In this document: positions 1-7,877 of the stretch, in pieces
Layout of the letters: each line of letters starts with the position of its first letter
Position numbering within the stretch: position 1 is the first letter of the stretch
NCBI RefSeq assembly: GCF_000470315.2
Contig: NZ_CBRF02000034.1
Span: forward strand, 1 to 50,703
DNA length: 50,703 bases
From: Psychromonas sp. SP041
GTDB taxonomy: Bacteria > Pseudomonadota > Gammaproteobacteria > Enterobacterales > Psychromonadaceae
Direction of reading: 5' to 3'
Notes under the pieces: generated by a model
The model's database searches: none
Seen by the model: only the letters and a program-made list of their open reading frames with translations
What the model was told of the DNA's origin: nothing
Made by a program: the position numbers and the translations under genes

Positions 1-2
1 TT

Positions 3-521
3 GATAACGCACCAGGTGTACATGGTGCGCGTAAACCTCGTCTATCAGACTACGGTTTACAATTACGTGAAAAGCAAAAAGTACGTCGTATGTACGGTGT
101 ATTAGAAAAGCAATTCCGTAACTACTACAAAGAAGCTGCTCGTTTACAGGGCAACACTGGTGAAAACTTACTTCTTTTATTAGAAGGTCGTTTAGACAAT
201 GTTGTATACCGTATGGGCTTTGGCGCTACACGTGCTGAATCACGTCAACTAGTTAGCCATAAAGCTATCCTAGTGAACGGTAAAGTTGTAAACATTCCTT
301 CATTCAACGTTAAACCTAGCGATGTTATCGCAATCCGTGAAAAAGCTAAAAAGCAAACACGTATTGGCGCTGCATTAGAAATCGCTGGTCAACGTGAAGC
401 CCTTGCTTGGGTTGAAGTTGATACAACGAAGATGGAAGGCGAGTTTAAACGTCAACCTGAACGTTCAGATTTATCTGCTGAGATTAACGAACAGTTAATC
501 ATCGAGCTTTACTCTAAGTAA
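3..521 (+). CDS. rpsD: 30S ribosomal protein S4, 5' end outside the window
   Basis: The reading frame is open from position 3, giving 172 residues and a stop. The full protein is normally about 206 residues, so roughly the first 34 are missing. The visible part runs from the [11 protein letters not shown] segment through the S4 RNA-binding domain ([19 protein letters not shown], then [16 protein letters not shown]) to the conserved C-terminus ELYSK. S4 binds 16S rRNA early in small-subunit assembly and, in E. coli, represses its own operon. It is followed after 25 bp by rpoA and then rplQ, the usual end of the alpha operon. The internal ATG at 90 is not the start, because homology continues upstream of it. 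Confidence 0.97.
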   Translation, partial: DNAPGVHGARKPRLSDYGLQLREKQKVRRMYGVLEKQFRNYYKEAARLQGNTGENLLLLLEGRLDNVVYRMGFGATRAESRQLVSHKAILVNGKVVNIPSFNVKPSDVIAIREKAKKQTRIGAALEIAGQREALAWVEVDTTKMEGEFKRQPERSDLSAEINEQLIIELYSK

Positions 522-546
522 AGTTAACTGCTAAGAGAGGACACAA

Positions 547-1533
547 ATGCAGGGTTCTGTAATTGATTTTCTAAAACCAAGATTAGTTGATATCGAGCAA
601 ATTTCAACAACTAGAGCAAAAGTGGTTCTTGAGCCACTAGAACGTGGTTTTGGCCACACTTTAGGTAATGCTCTTCGTCGTATTTTGTTATCGTCTATGC
701 CTGGCACAGCTGTAACTGAAGTCGAAATTGATGGTGTACAACATGAGTACAGCACAAAAGAAGGCGTGCAAGAAGATATCCTAGAGATTCTTCTTAACCT
801 TAAAGGTCTAGCTGTAAAACTTGAAGGTAAAAACGAAGTTTTAGTTAGTTTAACTAAATCTGGCGCTGGTCCTGTTACTGCAGGCGACATCATTCATGAT
901 GGTGATGTAGAGATAGTCAACCCAGAACACGTGATCTGTAATTTAACAGGCAATGCTGAAATCAGCATGCGTATTAAAATTGAATCAGGTCGTGGTTATG
1001 TTCCAGCTTCATCTCGTATTCATAGCGAAGAAGATGAGCGTCCAATTGGTCGTCTATTAGTAGATGCGACTTTTAGCCCTGTTGAGCGTATCGCTTACAG
1101 TGTTGAATCAGCTCGTGTTGAACAACGTACCGATTTAGACAAGCTTGTTATCGATATGGAAACAGATGGTACTTTAGAGCCTGAAGAAGCAATTCGTCGC
1201 GCAGCTACAATTTTAGCTGAGCAATTAGATGCATTTGTTGATTTACGCACTACTTATGAAGTACCTGTAGTTGATGCGAAACCTGAGTTTGATCCAATTC
1301 TTTTACGCCCAGTAGATGATTTAGAACTAACTGTTCGTTCTGCTAATTGTTTGAAAGCAGAGTCGATTCATTATATCGGTGATTTAGTACAACGTACTGA
1401 AGTTGAACTTCTAAAAACGCCTAATTTAGGTAAGAAGTCTCTAACTGAAATCAAAGATGTACTTGCATCACGTGGACTGTCTCTAGGCATGCGCTTAGAA
1501 AACTGGCCACCAGCAAGTTTAATCGAAGATTAG
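547..1533 (+). CDS. rpoA: DNA-directed RNA polymerase subunit alpha
   Basis: At 328 residues it has the standard length. The N-terminal dimerisation domain is clear ([22 protein letters not shown] near residues 30-50). It is joined by a linker to an intact C-terminal domain beginning near [19 protein letters not shown], with the helix-hairpin-helix [13 protein letters not shown] that contacts UP elements and activators. The start has a good ribosome binding site (AGAGGA) 6 bases upstream. The gene lies 25 bp after rpsD and 35 bp before rplQ, so it is co-transcribed with ribosomal-protein genes as in other gammaproteobacteria. Confidence 0.98.
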   Translation: MQGSVIDFLKPRLVDIEQISTTRAKVVLEPLERGFGHTLGNALRRILLSSMPGTAVTEVEIDGVQHEYSTKEGVQEDILEILLNLKGLAVKLEGKNEVLVSLTKSGAGPVTAGDIIHDGDVEIVNPEHVICNLTGNAEISMRIKIESGRGYVPASSRIHSEEDERPIGRLLVDATFSPVERIAYSVESARVEQRTDLDKLVIDMETDGTLEPEEAIRRAATILAEQLDAFVDLRTTYEVPVVDAKPEFDPILLRPVDDLELTVRSANCLKAESIHYIGDLVQRTEVELLKTPNLGKKSLTEIKDVLASRGLSLGMRLENWPPASLIED

Positions 1534-1568
1534 TCTAAAACCGACTTACGAATAATAAGGATTAGGTT

Positions 1569-1949
1569 ATGCGCCATCGTCAAAGTGGACGTCAACTTAA
1601 CCGAAACAGCAGCCACCGTCAGGCTATGTTTCGTAATATGGCAATCTCTATTGCTACGCACGAAGTTATTAAAACTACCGTGCCTAAAGCAAAAGAATTG
1701 CGTCGTGTAATTGAGCCATTAATTACACTAGCTAAAGTGGATAGCGTTGCTAACCGTCGTTTAGCGTTTGCTCGTCTTCGTGATGATGCAACAGTAGCAA
1801 AATTGTTTAATGAACTAGGTCCTCGCTACGCGACTCGTCCTGGTGGATACACTAGTATCATTAAATGTGGTTTCCGTACTGGCGATAAAGCTCCTATGGC
1901 TTACATCCAGTTCGTTGACCGTCCAGTTGTAGCGGACGAAGAAGCGTAA
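1569..1949 (+). CDS. rplQ: 50S ribosomal protein L17
   Basis: The protein has 126 residues and opens with the invariant [20 protein letters not shown]. It continues with the L17 core ([26 protein letters not shown]), and the [20 protein letters not shown] segment is near the C-terminus. L17 sits near the peptide exit tunnel of the large subunit. It is the last gene of the rpsD-rpoA-rplQ run and is followed 26 bp later by a strong intrinsic terminator. Confidence 0.98.
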   Translation: MRHRQSGRQLNRNSSHRQAMFRNMAISIATHEVIKTTVPKAKELRRVIEPLITLAKVDSVANRRLAFARLRDDATVAKLFNELGPRYATRPGGYTSIIKCGFRTGDKAPMAYIQFVDRPVVADEEA

Positions 1950-1969
1950 GTTTCTTTATAGTTGCAATA

Positions 1970-2000
1970 AAAAAAGCCGAACTTATGTTCGGCTTTTTTG
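1970..2000 (+). terminator. Intrinsic terminator of the alpha operon
   Basis: GCCGAAC (1976-1982), a TTAT loop and GTTCGGC (1987-1993) form a perfect 7-bp stem. It is flanked by an A-run and followed by six T. Because the A-run precedes the stem, it can also terminate reverse-strand oxyR, which converges on it. Confidence 0.93.
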
Positions 2001-2058
2001 TATCTGCGATATGCATAAATCAATAAATTTTATATTAATTGTTTGTTAATTTAATTTA

Positions 2059-2961
2059 TCAATATTCATCTAAACGCGTTTGTACTGCTTTATTGATTAA
2101 CATTGCTAATTGATCAAAACAGATCTGTCGAGCACTATTATTACGGCTCAGCAAGGTTATGTTGCGCGATGGAGCTGGCTTTTCAAAAGGAATATATTTG
2201 ACGCCTGATTGGTATCGGTTTAACGGAATAGCTAATTGAGGCAACAACGTCAATCCATTTTCAGCGCTTATCATATGTCTCAATGTTTCTAAACTAGTCG
2301 CCTTAAAGCTATTATCTTCAATTGCCCCTGCAGCAAAACAAAAGCCCATTGCTTGGTCCCTTAAACAATGACCATCGGCTAACATCAAAACATGCTCTCC
2401 ACTGAGTTCTTGTAGGTTGATTTGACGCTGTTCCGACCATGCATGCTTATCTGATAGTGCTAGTTCTAAAGGTTCTTCATATAAATCTAATTTCTTGAAT
2501 TGTTCCATTCCTGGTAGTAACGCTAAAATTAGACAGTCTAATTCACCTTCCTCTAATTGCTTGATGAGGACTTGAGTCTGGTTCTCGTGTAAGTAAAGTT
2601 GTAAATCAGGAAATGCTTCTTTCATTGCTGGAATGATCAATGGCAATAAATAAGGGGCAACTGTCGGAATAAGACCTATATGTAGAGTGCCAGACATAGG
2701 TTCATTATGACTTTTTGCAATTTCTTTTAATGACTTTGCTTCTAATAATATAGTTTTCGCTTTTGCCACAATATCAATGCCAGCTGGAGTGAAGATCACT
2801 TTTCGAGATGAACGCTCCATTAATTGGACATTGAGCTCTTCTTCTAATTTTTTAATTTGTCCACTTAATGTCGGTTGGCTAACAAAGCATTTATCAGCGG
2901 CTTTACGAAAATGTTTTAACTCTTCAAGTGCAATTAAATACTCTAAATCTCTAAAATTCAT
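2059..2961 (-). CDS. oxyR: Hydrogen-peroxide-sensing transcriptional regulator OxyR
   Basis: This 300-residue LysR-family protein has an N-terminal winged helix-turn-helix (residues 1-60; FRKAADKCFVSQPTLSGQIKKLE is the recognition region) and a substrate-domain-like sensor. The two redox cysteines of OxyR fall at residues 199 and 208 in GHCLRDQAMGFC, the same numbering as E. coli, so this is OxyR and not a generic LysR protein. Peroxide is expected to join these cysteines in a disulfide and switch on catalase and peroxiredoxin genes. It converges on rplQ and is divergent from the lipoprotein gene at 3355. In vibrios, as I recall, oxyR neighbours the peroxiredoxin-glutaredoxin gene; here that gene is 40 kb away at 43368. 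Confidence 0.95.
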   Translation of the reverse strand: MNFRDLEYLIALEELKHFRKAADKCFVSQPTLSGQIKKLEEELNVQLMERSSRKVIFTPAGIDIVAKAKTILLEAKSLKEIAKSHNEPMSGTLHIGLIPTVAPYLLPLIIPAMKEAFPDLQLYLHENQTQVLIKQLEEGELDCLILALLPGMEQFKKLDLYEEPLELALSDKHAWSEQRQINLQELSGEHVLMLADGHCLRDQAMGFCFAAGAIEDNSFKATSLETLRHMISAENGLTLLPQLAIPLNRYQSGVKYIPFEKPAPSRNITLLSRNNSARQICFDQLAMLINKAVQTRLDEY

Positions 2962-3354
2962 TATGTAACCTTACATGAAATACATCGTATATATAGAATA
3001 TACCATATTAATACAGGGTGTTATTTGATTGAAAGAATGGGGCAAGATAAACAGTATGGACAATTATTAATAGCAAAAGAAAAAGGTTATTTCACTTTAT
3101 AAGACTAATATTATAGAAAATCATTAAAACATCTTATTTTTAATTAAATAAGGTATAAATTGCAGATAATTCTAGTTAGTATGAATTTATTTTGTGTTAA
3201 TGTTTAATTCATACAAATCATTTAAGTTTATTTATTTTATTAAAAATGATTAATACTTTTTAATTGTTCAACTATTGATCGCTTATACCCTTTAACTATT
3301 GCTAAATTCAGGTTGAATTTACGCTAAAATATTATTTTCGAAAAGGAATTCCCA
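2962..3354. other. 393-bp divergent intergenic region, oxyR / lipoprotein
   Basis: This very AT-rich spacer separates the oxyR start from the lipoprotein start. I see no open frame with coding character, tRNA or strong inverted repeat. It must hold both divergent promoters. A TATATATAGAATATACCAT stretch just upstream of oxyR is a plausible promoter region, but I cannot assign -35/-10 boxes or an OxyR site with confidence. Confidence 0.5.
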
Positions 3355-4794
3355 ATGAAATGGTACCAAATCTTATCCGTTGCACTGCTTTCATCTGTGC
3401 TTTTTGCATGTGGCGGAGGCAGTGATGGAGGGTTGAGTTTTAATGATAGTAGTTCAGACTCTGGCGATTCAACTGACGATACAGATGATAGTGCAGGTTC
3501 ACCTGATGATACTGAAGATAGTACCGACTCTACAGATTCAACTGATACTACGGAAGAAAGCGACTCTAATAGCTTTGCTGTTCTTTCTTTTGAAAGTGCA
3601 GAACCAACTACTATTTCAATAACAGGCTCAACTGGCGAAGGTACATCGGAAACTTCCACTGTTACGTTTAAACTTCTAGATCTATTTGGAGAGCCTTTGG
3701 TTGGTGAAACTGTAAACTTTACTTTGTTTGACTCTCCAACCGGCACTGAGCTTTTAATTACATCTGAATCTACAGATGAGTCAGGCATAGTATCTACTGT
3801 GGTAAAATCAGGTGATGTTGAAGGACCTGTTATAGTTAAAATGGTTCCTGTTTCTTATCCAGACTTATTTAAAGTATCTAATAATTTAAGCGTGACCAAT
3901 GGTTATCCTGATCAAGATAGTTTTTCTTTATCTTCAGAAAATTATGCGCCAGAAGGCTTTGATTATGATGGTACTGAAGTCGCAATCACCATTCGTCTTG
4001 GTGGAGGAGATGGTAATACAGCTGTTCCAGACGGAACTGTTGTTAATTTTAGAACCAATGGTGGGAAGGTTACTAATGAGGCAGGTACTATTAGTACTTG
4101 TTCAACTATTGGCAGTGCTTGCTCAATGGTCTGGGAATCACAAGATCCACGTCCTGATAACGGCAGAGCTGTTATTACTGCTTATAGTACTGGCGAAGAA
4201 AGTTTTATAGATAGAAATCGTGACGGCTTATATACAAGCGGTGAAAGTTTTACTGATAATCCAGAAGCATTTGCAGATATTGACGGCAATGGAGTGCAAA
4301 ATGGTGAAGAATGGTTTGATGATGCTGATAATAGCCAATCTTATACTACTGGCAATGGACTTTATGATGGCTTACATTGTCCAGCCACTTCGGATGTGTG
4401 TATTCGTGAGTCAGTGACTATATTTACTAGTATTGAATTAGTTATGGCGAGTTCTGATTTATTTTGTTCTTATTATTCCGATGAGGATTTAACTACTGCA
4501 ATATCTTCAGTTGATTTAGTAAATGTTGATCTAGTTAAATTTTATGTCGCAGCCTCTGATGAAAATGGAAATACTCCGCCGACAGGAACATCTATTACTA
4601 GTGATATTTCAAATGGAGCTATATCAGGTACTTCAACTTGGAGTGTAACTAACTCTAATAATACTAATTACGTTTTCCCTGTTACCTTAGGAGCTGAAAG
4701 CACTGATAATGGAGCTTCTAGTGGTTCATTGGTGTTTACTCTAACAACTCCTAAAGGTGATGAATCTAGTTGTTTGATCACTGTGACTGATTAA
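3355..4794 (+). CDS. Secreted lipoprotein with Ig-like domains and an acidic Ser/Asp/Thr linker
   Basis: The product has 479 residues and I do not recognise a named family. The N-terminus is a lipoprotein signal with lipobox LFAC and acylated Cys19, followed by GGGSDGG. Residue +2 is Gly rather than Asp, which fits outer-membrane sorting. Residues about 25-75 are a low-complexity Ser/Asp/Thr linker. Residues about 85-180 resemble a bacterial Ig-like (Big_1/invasin type) domain (TVTFKLLDLFGEPLVGETVNFTL). A second Ig-like segment follows at about 185-285. Around residues 285-330 two Asp-rich loops (DRNRDGLYTSGE and DIDGNGVQNGEE) look like EF-hand-type calcium loops. A further Ig-like segment with paired cysteines ends the protein. 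Its role is unknown; a surface adhesive or structural role is inference. It is monocistronic, with its own terminator. Confidence 0.8.
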   Translation: MKWYQILSVALLSSVLFACGGGSDGGLSFNDSSSDSGDSTDDTDDSAGSPDDTEDSTDSTDSTDTTEESDSNSFAVLSFESAEPTTISITGSTGEGTSETSTVTFKLLDLFGEPLVGETVNFTLFDSPTGTELLITSESTDESGIVSTVVKSGDVEGPVIVKMVPVSYPDLFKVSNNLSVTNGYPDQDSFSLSSENYAPEGFDYDGTEVAITIRLGGGDGNTAVPDGTVVNFRTNGGKVTNEAGTISTCSTIGSACSMVWESQDPRPDNGRAVITAYSTGEESFIDRNRDGLYTSGESFTDNPEAFADIDGNGVQNGEEWFDDADNSQSYTTGNGLYDGLHCPATSDVCIRESVTIFTSIELVMASSDLFCSYYSDEDLTTAISSVDLVNVDLVKFYVAASDENGNTPPTGTSITSDISNGAISGTSTWSVTNSNNTNYVFPVTLGAESTDNGASSGSLVFTLTTPKGDESSCLITVTD

Positions 4795-4820
4795 TATTTT
4801 TTATTAAACCTTTATCTATT

Positions 4821-4842
4821 AAGGAGCTTCGGCTCCTTTTTT
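4821..4842 (+). terminator. Intrinsic terminator after the lipoprotein gene
   Basis: AAGGAGC (4821-4827), a stable TTCG tetraloop and GCTCCTT (4832-4838) form the stem, followed by a T-run. Confidence 0.93.
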
Positions 4843-4887
4843 ATATGAGATACCCTCCTTTCTTTGATCTTTTGGCACATTTCCTGC

Positions 4888-4909
4888 TTTGTTGTACTTG
4901 TACAACAAA
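4888..4909. promoter_or_regulatory. Perfect palindrome just upstream of the sieB-like start
   Basis: Ten-base arms TTTGTTGTAC (4888-4897) and GTACAACAAA (4900-4909) flank a 2-base centre. It ends 19 bases before the start codon at 4929 and about 7 bases before the AGGAG ribosome binding site. The 2-base centre makes a DNA operator more likely than an RNA hairpin. No regulator gene lies next to it, so the binding protein is unknown. Confidence 0.55.
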
Positions 4910-4928
4910 TTATTGGCAGGAGCTAACA

Positions 4929-5516
4929 ATGAAAACATTCTTATATCGATTTATAGACCAACAGGGCATCACTATTACTATTATGTGGATGTGCTTTAGT
5001 TGTGCTGTCTTATTAGTGATTCCTAGTTCATTATTCTCGGTGAGCAACTCAGATGTGCTTCCTGATACTTATGCACCATATCTTTGGGTGCTGACGTTAT
5101 TAACAGGCTCTTATTTATTAACACGCCTACTTTCTTATTCATTCTCAACGCTAAGCGAATACTATGCGAGTCAACGTTTGCTGATCCGTCGTAATAAAAT
5201 GATTCGTCAATTAGATTTTGAAGAAAAAGCATTGTTGCGTGAATTTATTATCCAACGTAAAACAGTACTTTCTTTACCGTTGAATGAACCAGCTGTCAGT
5301 AATTTATTAGCATCAGGGGTATTAGCACCTGCATTTGAAACGCAAGAAATTAAAGGTAGTAGTCGTATTATTAAGTTATCTATCGCTATCGATGCCCGTG
5401 AGCAGCTTACACATAGAGTGATTGGTTTACCTATTGGAAAATTGACAGAGGCAGAAGCTGAAATACTAAAAGCTGCTAGACCTAAATATGCGCGTAACAA
5501 CTACATCGCTTTATAA
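4929..5516 (+). CDS. Superinfection exclusion B (SieB)-like membrane protein
   Basis: The product has 195 residues. I chose ATG 4929 because a good ribosome binding site (GCAGGAG) precedes it; the frame is open back to 4845, but that segment overlaps the palindrome and has no ribosome binding site. Two membrane segments (about residues 17-38 and 52-73) are followed by a basic cytoplasmic region (LLIRRNKMIRQL) and a conserved-looking LDFEEKALLREFIIQRKTVLSLP segment. This arrangement resembles the SieB family, named for phage proteins that block superinfecting phage, which also occurs as a chromosomal gene in marine gammaproteobacteria. Assignment is from memory of the family pattern. No phage genes surround it, so a defence role is not shown. 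Confidence 0.6.
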   Translation: MKTFLYRFIDQQGITITIMWMCFSCAVLLVIPSSLFSVSNSDVLPDTYAPYLWVLTLLTGSYLLTRLLSYSFSTLSEYYASQRLLIRRNKMIRQLDFEEKALLREFIIQRKTVLSLPLNEPAVSNLLASGVLAPAFETQEIKGSSRIIKLSIAIDAREQLTHRVIGLPIGKLTEAEAEILKAARPKYARNNYIAL

Positions 5517-5550
5517 TTAATGACTAATTAATAATTAATAAAAATTAGCG

Positions 5551-5588
5551 CATGATCTTAACCCCTTAAATAAATACTTAAGATCATG
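5551..5588. terminator. Long inverted repeat after the sieB-like gene, possible terminator
   Basis: CATGATCTTAA (5551-5561) pairs with TTAAGATCATG (5578-5588) across a 16-base loop. The arms are perfect over 11 bp. There is no immediate T-run (a TTTTTT follows 11 bases later), so termination is plausible but weaker than at the other sites. Confidence 0.5.
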
Positions 5589-5631
5589 TGTTTTAAACAT
5601 TTTTTAGAATATAAGAAATCGCTCCATTTTT

Positions 5632-5660
5632 TTGACACTGCTTTAGCCTCCGCCAATAAT
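5632..5660 (+). promoter_or_regulatory. Candidate sigma-70 promoter for trmH
   Basis: TTGACA (5632-5637), a 17-base spacer and AATAAT (5655-5660). The predicted start lies near 5667, giving a short leader before the ATG at 5704. Confidence 0.55.
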
Positions 5661-5703
5661 TATATATAATGAGCTCTTTTATAACTTCCCTGTGTGAGAG
5701 AGT

Positions 5704-6390
5704 ATGACTCCTGAACGTTTTGCCCGAATTACTTCCATGTTAAATCGTCGCCAACCCGATCTCACTATTTTCATGGAGCATGTGCATTTACAACATAATT
5801 TAGCGGCCATTGTCCGCACAGCAGATGCTATGGGAATTAATAACGTACATGCAACTTGGGATGAGGATACAACACGTATTTCTCGTAACGTTGCTTCAGG
5901 GAGCCAAAAGTGGGTTAATCTGCATTCCCATGAGACAACTCAAGAGGGGATAGCTGTGTTACGAGAACAAGGCATGCAAATTATTGCCACGAACCTTTCT
6001 GCGACAGCGATTGATTTTCGAGAAGTTGATTATACAAAGCCGACTGCGATTATCATGGGGCAAGAGAAATTTGGTATTAGTGATGAAGCATTGGCTCTAG
6101 CGGATCAAGATGTCATCATACCTATGGTTGGCATGTGTCAGTCTTTGAATGTTTCTGTGGCTTCTGCACTTATCATGTATGAAGCACAACGTCAGCGTCA
6201 ACTCGCTGGTATGTATGACCAAGTTTGTCGTTTACCCGAAGAAGAGCAGCATCGTATTTTATTCGAAGGTGGTCACCCTATTTATCGTCAATTATGTCGT
6301 GAAAAAAATTTACCTTATCCGCCATTGGATGACGAAGGGCAAATCGCCGCTTCAGATGATTGGTGGGATGCTATTCGTGGTCGTAAATAA
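5704..6390 (+). CDS. trmH: tRNA (guanosine(18)-2'-O)-methyltransferase
   Basis: The protein has 228 residues (E. coli TrmH has 229). It is a SpoU-family knotted methyltransferase that methylates the 2'-OH of G18 in the tRNA D-loop using S-adenosylmethionine. The three SPOUT motifs are visible: NLAAIVRTADAMG near residue 30, IIMGQEKFGIS near 120, and IPMVGMCQSLNVSVASALIMYE near 140-160. The C-terminal extension typical of TrmH is present. GAGAGAG precedes the ATG. In E. coli trmH is directly followed by recG; here two genes of unknown function and pldA lie between them. Confidence 0.93.
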   Translation: MTPERFARITSMLNRRQPDLTIFMEHVHLQHNLAAIVRTADAMGINNVHATWDEDTTRISRNVASGSQKWVNLHSHETTQEGIAVLREQGMQIIATNLSATAIDFREVDYTKPTAIIMGQEKFGISDEALALADQDVIIPMVGMCQSLNVSVASALIMYEAQRQRQLAGMYDQVCRLPEEEQHRILFEGGHPIYRQLCREKNLPYPPLDDEGQIAASDDWWDAIRGRK

Positions 6391-6407
6391 TTGAAGGAGA
6401 GCGTTTA

Positions 6408-7877
6408 ATGAGCCTATACCAAGACCGTTTATTGACGGAAGGCATACGTATCATTGAAAAAAATGCTCCATCGGATAGCTTTAATGCGGATTATAGTGCG
6501 TTAACTTTTCAGGATGCATTATTCAAACGTACTCAATTAGCTGAATTACGCTATCAAACTGCACCTGTTTTTAACCATTTTGAAAAATTAGTAAAGTTAT
6601 TTTGTAGTGTCATGTGCTTATTCTTTTTTATGATCGGCGTAACGAGTATATCGACCTTTTTAGTCAGTGAAACAGGTACTCAAATTAACTTCTTTTGGGC
6701 TATCGTCTTATTTATTGCGCCTAATATAGTATCTTTGGTTATTTGGCTTTTTTTATATTTTAAGAAAAATGCGATTAATAACACTTGGGTAACTAATTTA
6801 AGTTTATTATTAATGACACTGCTTGATAAATTGCATCATAAAATAAGTAATAAGCATCCTCATTATATCGCGTTATTTGAGTATTATTTTGAACATCGAT
6901 TTGGCCATTGTTTAGGGCGCGCACAATTATCTTTAATTAGTCACTTGTGGTGGAGCTGTTATTTATTAGGCGCTACATTATCTTTGTTACTGGTTCTGGC
7001 AACACACCAAGTTGATTTTATATGGCAGACAACGATTTTAAGTGAAGATATTTTTGTACAACTGACTCAAATATTAACGACAGTCCCACACCTTTTGGGG
7101 ATTAATGTACCTAGTGCAAGTGATGTCAGTAATGCCACTATTGGTGTAACTAACCCATTACCGTTAGCACAAGATAGCCGAATTAGCTGGTCTAATTTAC
7201 TTATATTTAGCTTAACGGTTTACGCTTTATTGCCACGTCTTATTCTTATGCTGTTTTTTCAGCGTGCGGTCAAAAGCCAACAAAAACAATTTAGTCTTAA
7301 TCTATCATTACCTTATTACGTTCAATTAAAAAGTCTTTTACATCCGATTGTGAATACGAGCTTTATTAGTGATCCAGACAGGATTCATAATAATCAAAGC
7401 ACGAGAGGGACAAATCAAACTATAAACCGTAAAGGTTATGAAGCGACCTTACTTGTGCCTAAAAATGCTTACCCTCTGGCAATCGAGTTAAACCATTCAC
7501 GTTTTCAACAAGCGAATAAACATGTCGCAGAATATGCTGTTACTCGTTTAATTAATGTTGTCGATAGTGACAGTCAACAAATGGTTTTATTACAAATACA
7601 ATCAGATAACGCATCGAGCATTGTATTGTATGTCGATTTAAAGCGTTTACCTGACCGTGGTTGGTTAAGTTTAGTTAAAAAGTGTCATTACCAGCCCAAT
7701 GTGCAAATTTATTTAGTTTTATTAAGTGAGAAGCTAATAGAAAAAAATGAGTCGTTATCATCTCGTTTGCAAGACTGGCTTGAAATGGCTGCGAAAGCGA
7801 ATATTACAGAGCAGCATATTACTTGTATCACCGATGATCTTGCCACTATAAAAACTAATGAGGTGGAAAATGGATAA
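6408..7877 (+). CDS. DUF2868-type integral membrane protein
   Basis: The protein has 489 residues and an AAGGAGAG ribosome binding site. Four or more hydrophobic segments are visible: about residues 64-87, 98-119, 180-200 and 258-280 (LLIFSLTVYALLPRLILMLFF). A soluble C-terminal part of roughly 200 residues follows. It resembles the DUF2868 family, whose function is not established. The next gene, a DUF3482-type GTPase, starts inside its last codons, so the two are translationally coupled and probably act together at the membrane. It starts 17 bp after trmH, suggesting one transcript. Confidence 0.75.
   Translation: MSLYQDRLLTEGIRIIEKNAPSDSFNADYSALTFQDALFKRTQLAELRYQTAPVFNHFEKLVKLFCSVMCLFFFMIGVTSISTFLVSETGTQINFFWAIVLFIAPNIVSLVIWLFLYFKKNAINNTWVTNLSLLLMTLLDKLHHKISNKHPHYIALFEYYFEHRFGHCLGRAQLSLISHLWWSCYLLGATLSLLLVLATHQVDFIWQTTILSEDIFVQLTQILTTVPHLLGINVPSASDVSNATIGVTNPLPLAQDSRISWSNLLIFSLTVYALLPRLILMLFFQRAVKSQQKQFSLNLSLPYYVQLKSLLHPIVNTSFISDPDRIHNNQSTRGTNQTINRKGYEATLLVPKNAYPLAIELNHSRFQQANKHVAEYAVTRLINVVDSDSQQMVLLQIQSDNASSIVLYVDLKRLPDRGWLSLVKKCHYQPNVQIYLVLLSEKLIEKNESLSSRLQDWLEMAAKANITEQHITCITDDLATIKTNEVENG

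Noticed and set aside
531-893. 120-codon reverse-strand frame inside rpoA
   Set aside because: It is a shadow of rpoA with no ribosome binding site and no recognisable protein.
3324-3788. 154-codon reverse-strand frame rich in Ser/Val
   Set aside because: It is the antisense of the Ser/Asp/Thr linker of the lipoprotein gene; the composition is explained by that repeat.
4845-4928. Upstream in-frame ATG for the sieB-like gene
   Set aside because: It gives a Cys-rich N-terminus with no ribosome binding site and would translate through the palindrome. The ATG at 4929 has AGGAG.
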